From positions 3,534,001 through 3,598,000 of the forward strand of contig NC_045127.1 of NCBI RefSeq assembly GCF_007655135.1: DNA of 64,000 nt, written 5' to 3'. Shown in pieces: positions 22,960 through 33,400 of the stretch (position 1 is its first letter; each line of letters opens with the position of its first letter). This DNA is from Punica granatum. Lineage: Eukaryota > Streptophyta > Magnoliopsida > Myrtales > Lythraceae. The notes beneath the pieces were generated by a model. The model did no database searches. It was not told the origin of the DNA and saw nothing but the letters and a program-made list of their open reading frames with translations. The position numbers and the translations under genes were made by a program.

Positions 22960-23830
22960 TTGGGTAGGAGAGAAGATCTTCGGAGGTGATCGGTCTATTT
23001 GCAAATGGGGAGAAGGCAAGTTGTTAACTGCTGGTCCGGTCGCATCAGAGGTGCGAATATTCACCGCTTCTACCCAAACGACGCCGTTTCGGTGCGAAAC
23101 GCAATTATGTCGGCTCGGACTGTCCGCACCGGCTGGTGGAATATTCACCGATACGTTATGGCATCCCCCTTACGACACCGTTTGAACACTCTGTCTCCAT
23201 TCCATCCGAACCGCCTTTCCTTTAGAAGTAAAAATTGAATGCATATTTCCATTTACACCCCCAATAATTTGTAAAAAATTGCGTGCTCGGAAGTCGGGAT
23301 GACACCATCATGTGTGTCCTATTTTAAAAGGAGAAGTAAGTTGGCATTATTCAAATTCCATGATAAAGAAGCCGATGATCTGCATGCCACAACAGCATCG
23401 GTCGATACGTGTTTAAAATGACGATTTATAATCCTCGATTTGGTCGGGGAATGTTAACCCGTGAAGGTCCGAATGGTGATGCACTACATAGCCTGCAGTT
23501 TCGGTACGGTGATTAGGCAAGCACGAGTGAGTATAAGTACGATCCTTTTTATGTGTGCGAATTGGGAGGAATATTTAACGTAATCCTATCTTGTCTCGTT
23601 TGCTTGTTAATCACACTAATAAATTTAGTATTTTCTCGTATAAAAAAAGAAATTAGTATTTTCTTGAGCAACGGACTCTTTGGACAGAAGCTTCGAGAAT
23701 TTCACGCTAATCAATTTGAAGTTTGAACAAACCAGTGATTATGATCTGGTTTAGGAATTAGTTGGGACTAAATATTAATTACTGTTATTCCAATACTGCC
23801 CTTCACCAAACTCCACATTTACCGTCTTGT
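22960..23830. other. Spacer between ERF and the small membrane protein gene
   Basis: Promoter side of both genes. A repeated AATATTCACCG(C/A)T motif occurs near 23056 and 23141. No gene is recognised. Confidence 0.35.
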
Positions 23831-24582
23831 CCAGCCAAGCCCTATGCTAATCCCATCCGCCGATCCTCCCCCTCCTCTTCGCTCTCTTTCACACCGCACC
23901 GGCACCGTCACTGTCACAGCTCAAGTGTAAGTTGCACTTCATTCCTCTTTGAGATCCCGCTTGCCTCTTGATCGTCAAATTGCTCGATTTGAGCAGCCAT
24001 GGCTGTGTGGTTGGATTGAGAAATTGGTGTCGGGACCTCTGAGAGATATATGCTGGAGCTAGACATAACATGAGTTTTCCAATTGTTTGTTCTGCATCAA
24101 GCTGGTCATGGGACAGTTGCGGGAACAGGATTTGCAAAATGTTTGTGAATACTGGTCATTGGGTCAATGACAAGTCATGTGGAACCTGATTGAAAGAATA
24201 ATTACAGTGAACTGTACGTCGTGCAATTGATAGATTAGTGTTAATAATTTCGATGGTAATTGCTTGCAGTAGGCAAAAAATGCCTACTTTTACTCTTCAG
24301 TTCGGAGTTGGGTGATGATATGCTGTAGGCTAGTGAGCTTTCTGTATATTTAGTTTGGTCGTATGTTCATGATATTTGCTTGTTCTCTGGCGCGATGGTA
24401 TCTTGGTCGTGCCCTTGAATCTCCATGTATACATGTCCCTCTTTTTCTTGGTTACTTGTAGGGGGTAGCTGCCCCCTCGCGTTGCTCGTTTATGATATTT
24501 TCATCGTCGCTGCAAAATAAGAATTTCCGGAAAGCAAAGCAAATGTGATAAATGCCTGCGTGTTGTTTTCTTGTGGCAGGAT

Positions 24583-24902
24583 ATGAGAGGCAGGATTGGG
24601 GATAAATGGTCCATGAGGGTTCTCTGGGCGAGTGCCATCGGAAGTGGCATAGGTTTGCTCACCTACATTTCCTCCCTGCGATTTCCTCACAAAAGTTTGT
24701 TTTCTGTATTATCGAGATTAAAAAGGGAAAGAGATTAACAAATAAGTGATTAAAAGGTGGCTGCTGATGGGATGATCTTGCCTTCTCTTGCTTAGGTCTC
24801 TACATGGTTATTGTGGAAAGACAACTGCAGAACAGAGAACGGATGGCAGCTGAAGCTTTGCAATCATTAGACTCCAACTCAGGCAGCAGAGAAGAAGATT
24901 AA
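24583..24902 (+). CDS. 58-residue single-pass membrane protein, plant-conserved type
   Basis: Coding exons 24583-24652 and 24796-24902 give 58 residues. A leader exon probably ends at 23926 (donor GTAAGT at 23927-23932) and joins at 24580. The chain has a short basic head (MRGRIGDKW), one hydrophobic segment of about 18 residues (VLWASAIGSGIGLYMVIV), then a charged helix (ERQLQNRERMAAEAL) and an acidic end (SGSREED). The shape resembles small one-pass proteins of mitochondrial or ER membranes. I have a loose memory of similar short proteins in other plants but cannot name the family. Both coding exons are too short to stand out as long frames; the phase-1 junction within GG|T and the CTTAG acceptor support the model. 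Confidence 0.7.
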
Positions 24903-25417
24903 ACACTGCAATTGTACAGTATGATACTATTATGGAATCCCATATGACTGCATCGAAGAGTTTATTGCTATGTTTTTGTGATGTTTCTTTGGTTCTCACC
25001 TTTCGGTAACCAGCATCTCTGTGTTATTGGATTTTATGGGATTCATACTAAGAGTTGGTTCGTTTTGGTTTTGATAAGAAGAATTAGCTTTATGCTTGCT
25101 TGGCTGAGCGTTTTGCTCTTATCACCTACTTCAATCTCATCGGCCCAGTTTCTTTGGCATTCCCTATTCCCCGTTGGCTACAGTACTAATTTCAGAGCTC
25201 TGATGTAGAATTAAGGGGAATTGACATGCTTGTCGTGAATGGAAATGAGAACTCAATCACACATAGTATACCTCTGTGTGTTAGCGGAGTGTTTGGAGCG
25301 AAAAGAACTTCTTTCACAGGGAGTTCATGATTTCAGTTTCCAACAGAAAAACCGAAAGTGAATTATTTTATTTGGTTTGTCTTCCTTCTTTCTCTCCACC
25401 ATCTAAGCTCTAGTCAG

Positions 25418-25425
25418 TATATAAA
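25418..25425 (+). promoter_or_regulatory. TATA box of the glycine-rich protein gene
   Basis: TATATAAA at 25418-25425, 57 bp ahead of the ATG at 25482, predicting a leader of about 30 nt. The strong TATA box contrasts with the TATA-poor housekeeping promoters elsewhere in the window. Confidence 0.6.
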
Positions 25426-25481
25426 CAAGCACAGATCCATCCATTGCTAAGCAGTTTACGGCTCTAATCTCATCTGACAGA

Positions 25482-27101
25482 ATGAAAAAGATGGCATCAC
25501 GAAAGTGTGCTTTTGTACGTGTTCTTGTTATTCTCTCTGCAGCTCTCAGCTGCTCTGCGCACCGAATCCTTCGGGATATGGAGGTTGGCTTAAACCAGAG
25601 AGGCATGCCCAGCTCTAGTGGGGGACCAATTTCGTGGTCTTGGGAAAGTGTTGGAGTCGGGAGTGGGGTTGGCGTAAGGGCCGGAGGTGGTGGCAGCTTT
25701 GGTGGGTCCAATGGGGAAAGTGGGAGTGGAGTTGGGGTCGGTGTGGTAACCGGTCAAGGGTCCAGAATGGGAAAGGGGTATGGTGAAGGTATTAATTATG
25801 GTGAGGGAGCTGGTGCTGGTGTTCATGGGGACCATGGACTAGGAGCTGGCTTTCCTGCCTATGATAACTGGATGGTAGATGGGGTTGGCGCTGGGGAGGG
25901 GTTTGGTTCAGGATCCAATGGAGGTTCTGGATATGGTGAAGGATACGGTTTTGGTATGGGTGGATCCGGTAACAACCCGGGCACAGTAGGCGGTTTTCCC
26001 GTTATCATGCTTCCACCGTTGGTTCCAGGTTCTGGTGTCAGTGTAGGGTACGGTGCAGGACGTGGATCTGGCGGTAACGGGCATGGAGAAGGGCACGGAG
26101 TAGGAATCGGGTCCGGATCAGGAGGTCAGATTGGAAATTTGCCCGGTGGAGTTATCTTGATTCCGCCGTTGATTCCAGGCTCCGGTGTCGGTGAAGGGCA
26201 TGGATCTGGTAGCGGCTCTGGAGAAGGGCGCGGCGTAGGAATTGGGTCCGGATCAGGAGGTCAGATTGGAAATCTGCCTGGTGGAGTTATCATGATTCCA
26301 CCATTGGTTCCAGGCTCCGCTGGAGATGGGACAGGGTCGGGTTTTGGGAAGGGCATAGGTTCTGGTAACGGACAAGGCTCAGGCTTCGGCGTCGGCTATG
26401 GCTCTGGTTCTGGCACGGGAGGCCGGCCTGTAACCCCTCTTCCCGGTCAAGGGTGTGATGTGGGCTTTCACCTCGGATTCCCATCACTTGACTTAGGCTT
26501 CACATGGCCTATAGGAGGTAATGAGAAACTCAGGCAGATCGGCGAACCCGAAGCCCATCAGAAAAACGGAGCCACCATAAATAATCATCTGAAAGGAAAT
26601 CAAGCTGACCTCGAAGCCGGACACATGACCAAAATACATGAGGCCAGCGAGCCGATGCCTTCTTTCGATGGAGCCACAATAAATGATCATCTAAAAGGAA
26701 ATCAAGCTGACCTCGAAGCCGGACACATGACCAAAATACATGAGGCCAGCGAGCCGATGCCTTCTTTCGATGGAGCCACCACAAATGGTCATCTCAAAGG
26801 AAATCAAGCTGACCTCAAAGCCGGACACATGACCGAAATACATGAGGCCAGCGAGCCGTTGCCTTCTTTCGATGGAGCCACAATAAATGATCTCAAAGGA
26901 AATCAAGCTGACCTCGAAGCCAGACACATGACCAAAATACATGAGGCCAGCGAGCCGATGCCCTCTTTCGATGGAGCCACAATAAATGATCGTCTCAAAG
27001 GAAATCAAGCTGACCTCGAAGCCGGACACATGACCAAAACACACGAGGCCAGCGAGCCGTTGCCTTCTTTTGTTCCTCGCGAGGATACAGAAGAGAATTG
27101 A
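25482..27101 (+). CDS. Secreted glycine-rich protein with five C-terminal 34-residue repeats
   Basis: Intronless frame of 539 residues. Residues 1-27 form a signal peptide (VRVLVILSAALSCSA, likely cut before HRILRD). Residues about 38-320 are a glycine-rich domain of GXG and GSGSG type, interrupted by three hydrophobic inserts of the kind GNLPGGVI-IPPL-PGSG. A short hinge (LGFPSLDLGFTWPIGG) follows. Residues 363-531 are five tandem copies of a 34-residue unit, then a PREDTEEN end. The glycine-rich part fits structural cell-wall proteins. The repeat unit (core NQADLEAGHMTKIHEASEP) is polar, Cys-free and matches no family I know. The close DNA identity of the repeats indicates recent expansion. 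A TATA box is close by. Its 3' end faces the MLO gene, with 472 bp between the two stops. Function is unknown; extracellular location is inferred from the signal peptide. Confidence 0.85.
   Translation: MKKMASRKCAFVRVLVILSAALSCSAHRILRDMEVGLNQRGMPSSSGGPISWSWESVGVGSGVGVRAGGGGSFGGSNGESGSGVGVGVVTGQGSRMGKGYGEGINYGEGAGAGVHGDHGLGAGFPAYDNWMVDGVGAGEGFGSGSNGGSGYGEGYGFGMGGSGNNPGTVGGFPVIMLPPLVPGSGVSVGYGAGRGSGGNGHGEGHGVGIGSGSGGQIGNLPGGVILIPPLIPGSGVGEGHGSGSGSGEGRGVGIGSGSGGQIGNLPGGVIMIPPLVPGSAGDGTGSGFGKGIGSGNGQGSGFGVGYGSGSGTGGRPVTPLPGQGCDVGFHLGFPSLDLGFTWPIGGNEKLRQIGEPEAHQKNGATINNHLKGNQADLEAGHMTKIHEASEPMPSFDGATINDHLKGNQADLEAGHMTKIHEASEPMPSFDGATTNGHLKGNQADLKAGHMTEIHEASEPLPSFDGATINDLKGNQADLEARHMTKIHEASEPMPSFDGATINDRLKGNQADLEAGHMTKTHEASEPLPSFVPREDTEEN
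26568..27074 (+). repeat. Five in-frame 102-bp tandem repeats within the glycine-rich gene
   Basis: Units: 26568-26669, 26670-26771, 26772-26873, 26874-26972 and 26973-27074. Units 1, 2, 3 and 5 are 102 bp; unit 4 is 99 bp and lacks one His codon. Each begins GGAGCCAC and ends with codons for PSFD, or PSFV in unit 5. Because the period is a multiple of three, the opposite strand is also open, which gives a false antisense frame. Confidence 0.95.
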
Positions 27102-27573
27102 AGTGCTGCTGAAAAGCTTCATCACTGATGAAACTTAAGCGAGCAGTATAACTACGATCTAAATCTATGTAACCACTTCAAAAATCTCAGTTAGACCTCC
27201 ATAGATGGTCGAGAGATATGCTCAAACTTTCCTGCCTCTTAAATCCAATAAAGTCTCATGTAAAGACATGTTTTTCTTCCAAAGGTATATTGGCTGTCGG
27301 TCCTCAGAACAGCTCTCTATCACAACACAAAAGCATCTTAACTGTGCTACTGAGTTACAATCTGAAGAGTTTGCATTACTAACATCTCGATTCTTCTATC
27401 CTAACAGTGTAAACAAGCCTATACTTCTCAGACCTTACCTAGAAGTTATCGGAAAGTACCATTTTGAACATTCACATTGCAATTCTGTTGACCCTCCTCC
27501 TGTATATCTCCGGAAAACATCAGCGAGAGAGCAGGCTCACCAACAAGGTTATCTTCTTCTTTTACTAGTTGCC

Positions 27574-30500
27574 TTATTCTCTTCTTGCAGGCATGGAAAG
27601 GCATCTCATAACACTAGCTGGGTTGAAACTCGTTGGAGTAGATGACGAGATGGAAGCAGAGGGTCGAAGAAGCGGAGTCCCTACTCTGCTTGAAGCTTCA
27701 TTAGCAACGGGAGGGCTAATGACTATCGTAGGAGAAGCATGTTGTTGCAGCTCGATTTCTGGGCATGGAAGGTTGCCATTATCCGCAGGCCCATCGAGCA
27801 GCTGCTGATCATGATCGTCCTCCTCGAGCGACATCACGGTGCTCGTGTCCGTGCGGACCGTGGAATCGTCAGTTATGATCCCAAGCCTTCTCCTCCTCCT
27901 GGCTGATTTCTTCCACCCGTGAATTGTCTCCCTTATCCTTTGAGGAATCAACGCTGCCTTGTAGTTTGTTCCCATCTGTAGAAACAAAAAACTCAATCAC
28001 CATTCATGACTTCAATTCAAGGCCGGTGATATCTGATACGACTAGTTAGACATTATATCTGATATGACTAGTTTAGACACATTTATCAGCGATTGATCAT
28101 TATCAGCACTTCATATACTGAGCATGGAGATAAATGAGAGTGATTCGACTGACTAAAACAACATTCTGACAGTTAATTCCCAATTTCTATCAAAGGTACC
28201 TAGAACCTGGAATCAGAAAGAGAGCTAAGCCGATACCTGAGTAACGAGAGCATACAGAGGAAGTGTGCTGTAGCTGCAGAGGAATTGCCCAGAAAACCTA
28301 CAAATAAAGGGAAACAATTGACAAATGGAACACAAATAGTCAAGCACAGATCAATGTGCATAAAAACAAGGTTATCCTTACCCCAAGATCAGTCGTAGGT
28401 AGACCAGGAAATGGTTCCTGATAAAGCACGAGTTGTACCCGAATTGCCACTGTGGATATTTAAACAGAGCATATGAAGTTAGAAAATTTGGAGATCTTAC
28501 CTCAGTAGAGCAAAACAATATCAGCCCTGGAAGAAATTCCAAAAAAGTAATGGAAGAGAAAGTACCCAGAACCAGAAGAATGAAGCCAATTCGAAAGCAT
28601 TCTGCCAAAGGTTGATGCCAAACAGAAGCAATTTGTCAGATATGACCTTTTAAAGATATGATAATTCATATATCTACAAACGTCAAAAACAAAAACACAA
28701 CCTGAAAGAGGATGAAATGGATCAAAGATAACAGCAACTCGGGCTTCTTAAACCAGAATAGTTCATCGCGAGGTCTCAGCTTTCCTCCAGTGATGAATCC
28801 CATGATGCCAGCATTTTCCAATGCTAAGGTCGCAATAATATGTTGCAGTTTCGCACCGACTAGAAGCACAAGCTGCATTGCAAAATATAAATTTCACATT
28901 GAGATGCCCAATTCCACAAACTGGATAAAACTTGGAAAGAAAGTAAAAACTTACGGTGATGGGAATGATTGCTATCCAGAAATAGAGATTAGACCCTGTC
29001 GAGAAAATGTAAAAACATATGATCCATTTTCTTAGTGAGAGTTTGCTTATGTGAGGTATGGTAATATAAAATAAAATACTTGCAGAAAGTAATATGAAAA
29101 TTAATTTCATGAACGTATCTAATATTGTGCGTTACAGATCCTACCTTTTATGTTAAATAGCATGAAAGCAACTACAAATCCCCAGAGAGGGCCACTGCAA
29201 TGGAAACCAATAGTTCTGGATTAAATTTGCCAGTTTAACAAAAACAAAAACTGCATATAGTACATGGTTGACGTTAAACAATAGGTTTGCAATATGGACA
29301 AACTAAATAGTATATCATATATGAATCAGCAACACCAATCCAAGAAGTCTTAGTTAAGCATACAAGCAGCAGGCAGATTTCCTGATAATCTGGTGATGAT
29401 TAAAGACGAATATTTTAGTGAAGAGGCTACCTCACACCAACTATTCTTTGAAACTCTTCTTCCATAGAGCGAATCATATAGCTGTGAAAATCATATTTGT
29501 ATGTAAGGTTGTGGTTCTGCCAGATATAAGAGAAACGAGAATAAGTAAATATTTGATGAATAAATTCAGTGCTTTTTAATAGATTCCATAACCATTCAGA
29601 ATTGCATGCCAAAACCCTTCTTCCATGCACAAAGGAAAACCAGAAAAATAAGTTTCAAGAACTGCACTGTGCAAGAAATAGTATTTCAATTCACATTGTT
29701 ATTGACAGTACAAGCCAGCATAAGTAATCCCCATACTATCTAAGAAAAAATCGAACTACAAGGACTGGAAATTTTGTTCATAATTTGAAACGTGAGTATG
29801 ATAGCTTTACCATGATGAATCCCTTCCTCAGTGTTAAATAGTCCGAACGGACCACTGACCACCCAAATTGCCGGAAAAAACAAGTCTGAAATTCAAATGG
29901 ATCCACATTGCAAGAGTCATCATAACAATCTTAAAGGAAAAAGAGACATTTATAAGCTTCTACAGGCATCAGTATCTTGACAGGAAATATCTAGTCTTTG
30001 GCCTGAAAAGCAAAATGAAATAATTCTTTACCACCCATATAAAGAAGTTGTTCGTCGTCACAGGGTTTGTTGCATGAACCTTGATGAAAGTAGATTGTCT
30101 TCTCAACATCGATTCTCTTGTGATTTCTGGTAGATAAACATACTGTCACCAAGCTTGATTTGAGAAAAAAGAAAAACTAAGAAAACCAGCTCTTTTAAAA
30201 ACAGCACAAGTTTAGAACTTAAAATGTCCTACTTGCTTTAAATACTTTGCAAAAGCAGGTAAATCGAAAGCACTCTTGAAAACTAACCAGATAATGCATC
30301 GTGTCGGTCTATATGAGCTTCGTCTTCCCATTCCCGCCAACTGTGGATCTGCTCATATCAGTTTAAGATCATCAATTTTCCATGCAAGAAGATATCATTA
30401 TTTAACATAGTACGTGTCTCTGAAGCTCCATCTTGCCACATTTACTAAATCAGAATTAGTTCAAAGAAAATTAGAACTTTGCAGCAAGTCCATAAAAGCT

Positions 30501-31954
30501 AAATTGCCACTTTCACATATTATTATCATATTTCAACACAATAAAATTTCCACATATCTTCACAGGGGGCACAAAAGATTAGGCCTCAAAATGATCAAAG
30601 CTGAAATTTGCTTCAATGACAATCATTAGTTTCTCACCTTCACTATTGCCAGCAACATTGTGAGACAGCTGTAAGATATGTGAGTCACTGCCATGACAAA
30701 GATGAACCGATGCAATTGCTCAAGACCTTGATATGAAACAAACGGCTCACGTCCCTGTAGTTCAAACATCATAAGTCTTGTCTAGAAAGATCAGGGGAAG
30801 AATGGAGCTAAAGCGAAAGGGAATCCAAAATCATCTCCACAATAGACAATTAGATCAATCCAGAAACATGCCTCTTTGCAGGTATTTTGATTTTCTGTGT
30901 TCAACATTCTCCTGAACGAGTGGTTCAGAACATGCTCCACTAAAAGCTTACGTTCCATTGAGGTGCTATCTTCTTTCTGTTCATCAATCTCAGACTTCGT
31001 ACATGGAGCAAAAGTAAGATCATAGAACTTGGATGGTATGCAGATATTGGCTATAATGCTCGAGGTGGCTGTGAGGAGGAGAGATATAAACCCGAGTAGC
31101 ATCAACTCTGTGAAATGGTAGTAAATAAGACAAAGAAAGAACATCAACGATAAGCTCAAAAACAGATAAATTTCATAAATGATAAAGCAACAAAAATAAA
31201 AGAAATATATTCATAGATAAGAAAAAAAAAACTTCTTGATATACCTTCTTTCATTTTCTCCACCGCCGCGTGCAAGGGCTTCCGATTAGTTTTCCTCAAC
31301 CACTGCAACAAAATTGAAAAAAAAAAAATACCATTTACGATTCATTCAGTGTAATGAAGATTCTATGTCAGTGTCAAAGAAAAAGTAACGGTCGAAATTT
31401 AAAGCTTCTCCACTGCTATCTTTCTTCTGACATATTATAAAAGTTGAATTTACAACCTCCATCTTCACATGTTTGTATTGATTGAAAATGCAGCAACAAC
31501 GATAGATCGATTAACTGACTTAAACAAATTTTGCAAAGATGGGATAAGAAACAATCATTTCAGAGGGCTAACAAAGTCTGTACTGTATTTCTCAAGATGG
31601 ATGAGGAACAAATAGCCATCAATGCCAATGCGAGAAATCTGTACCAAATACTTCCACTATTGTCTGACAATAGGCAAACTGACCAATTCCAGCAAGTAAT
31701 GAACACAAGAAAAGCTTCAGTGACCATTACCTAACCTTCATTTAAAATTTTAATTTTATCATGACACTTATTTTAAGACCCTGATAACAAGAAAGCATAG
31801 AGCATCAAGTGGTGCTACTTACGTTACTTAGCCGATGAATAGAGCGCTCCACGATCAAGGAGACTACCACAAATACCGTCAGGACAGTGGCCACGGACCA
31901 AGTCGGTGTCAGGGCTAAGGATCTAACTTCTTGGCCGTTGCTGGTCTCTGCCAT
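27574..31954 (-). CDS. MLO: MLO-type seven-transmembrane protein (15 exons)
   Basis: Exons: 31954-31823, 31302-31245, 31107-30872, 30754-30638, 30348-30288, 30126-30032, 29885-29811, 29516-29431, 29194-29145, 28995-28955, 28872-28702, 28601-28566, 28449-28382, 28297-28237, 27975-27574; 562 residues, all in phase. MLO proteins are plasma-membrane calmodulin-binding proteins, recently described as calcium channels, with roles in powdery mildew susceptibility, pollen tube growth and root touch responses. Visible marks: [20 protein letters not shown] (helix 1), [90 protein letters not shown] and the calmodulin site [14 protein letters not shown] with RRRRR. From memory it is closest to the MLO4/11/14 clade. 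Intron 3 needs a GC donor (GAG|GCATGT). The mildew-linked clade is different, so a root or tropism role is more likely (inference). Confidence 0.95.
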
Positions 31955-33400
31955 TTTTACAGACTAAAAGACTATAACTTGCAGAGACCAAAGTATGATT
32001 TTTCTTCTTACTTCTCCCTTTCCTCCCTTTCTATCTCTCTCTGCTTTCAGCAATGACTCTCACACGCCCAGAAGCAAGAAAATGCACAGAAAAGAGACCC
32101 TTTTTTTGCCCCCCTAATCTCAAGTTCTCATATCTGATATCTCTCCAACAGAAAGTCCTGACTTCACACTACTTCCTTAGAAGAAATCTTCATAGGACAT
32201 TCACAAGTGAGACATGAAGCCGCCATTGAATCTAAAGATGGACTTTTCAGCTTCTTGAGCAAAAACCCATCTTGTGTCAGAAAAGATTTGACTGCCAGAA
32301 ACAGAAACAAACCGGAACTGAAGCAAGCTTTCTGTTCAACTCGGAGCATATACTTCTGTGGTCCAATCTCTCCTCAGCAGAGAGAAGGGTCAGAGTCAGC
32401 CCCTTCTCTCTCCAGAAGTGCAGGTAAAAACTGCCAAAAATGGCGGTGTCATCCCAACTCAAGGCATTTCCTTTGCTGGAGCATTCAATGCAGTACAGCA
32501 GAGACAGAACTGCCAGGCTTTTTCGAAGATTCAGAGACAGAATCAGAAACCCAACAACTGAGCAGCAAAATCTGGGTCAGTTCCTAGCAATTTCCTCGGA
32601 CACGCCGAAACTGGGAATGAACATTTGTGCACCCAAATTCTGAACAAGACTTCACGGGAGAGACAGTAAAGAAAGACACTATGTAAAGCTTGAATCTTTG
32701 GCAAGAAAGGTTTGGACTTTGAGAGTGATGGAAAGAAATGGAATGGCTGAGAAGATGACAAAGTGGGGTTTAAAAGTGAATCTCCCTGAAGAAAGAAACA
32801 CGAACAGGGCAACTTTCAATTTTTTATTTGATTTTTTTTTCTTTTCTCCTGATTCTTTTTTTCCTTTTCTTTTTCCATTTTTTCAACCAATTTATTTGGG
32901 CCTTCACCGGAAGAGATCTGCCTGGTTGCATGCATGCGCGTGAAAACTGTTAATAATGTCCCACCAAACCTCCTCGGCCAGACTAGGCATAGTTTGAACC
33001 AAGAAAATTTGGCAATATGTATAGTGATGGACCGAGTGGGCTGAGAGGGCAGTTGCTCATTCTAAAATTTTAAGGTTATAAGGAAATTTATATATTATAG
33101 TAAATTCTTATTTCGCTCTTAAATCGAAAGCATTATCATTATATGACCCTCAACAAGTTCGCCCCCAATCGAAATCCTAAGTCGGTTCCTGAATATGTCC
33201 CAAAAAATGAATGAAAGGGTATTGCGCAGTGCAATGATATTCGTCAAAATATAAAGTCAAGAGAATGTTTAATTTAATTTTCGTTAATAAAACGACTGAT
33301 ATTATCTTATTTTCTTTTCTTGATCCTTTTTTAACAAAATAATTACTCAAGAAAATCGCTTTTATCATTTGGGTTTTGTTGTGAGATTTTTACGTCCTTT
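31955..33400. other. MLO upstream region, no recognised gene
   Basis: Holds the MLO leader and promoter. Frames on both strands at 32164-32943 do not resemble known proteins and are rich in Phe/Ser/Leu. A T-rich tract lies at 32818-32885. Confidence 0.4.

Noticed and set aside
22894..23148. N-terminal extension of the ERF frame (85 more residues)
   Set aside because: It runs through the telomere-like hexamers and looks like leader sequence; the ATG at 22893 fits the family better.
22516..23238. Plus-strand frames of 122 and 197 residues opposite the ERF gene
   Set aside because: Shadow frames from GC-rich coding DNA; the minus strand has the AP2 and CRF motifs.
26530..27125. Long open frames on the minus strand over the 34-residue repeats (144 and 84 residues, themselves repetitive)
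   Set aside because: They are mirror frames kept open because the repeat period is a multiple of three; the plus strand has the signal peptide, the TATA box and coding-like composition.
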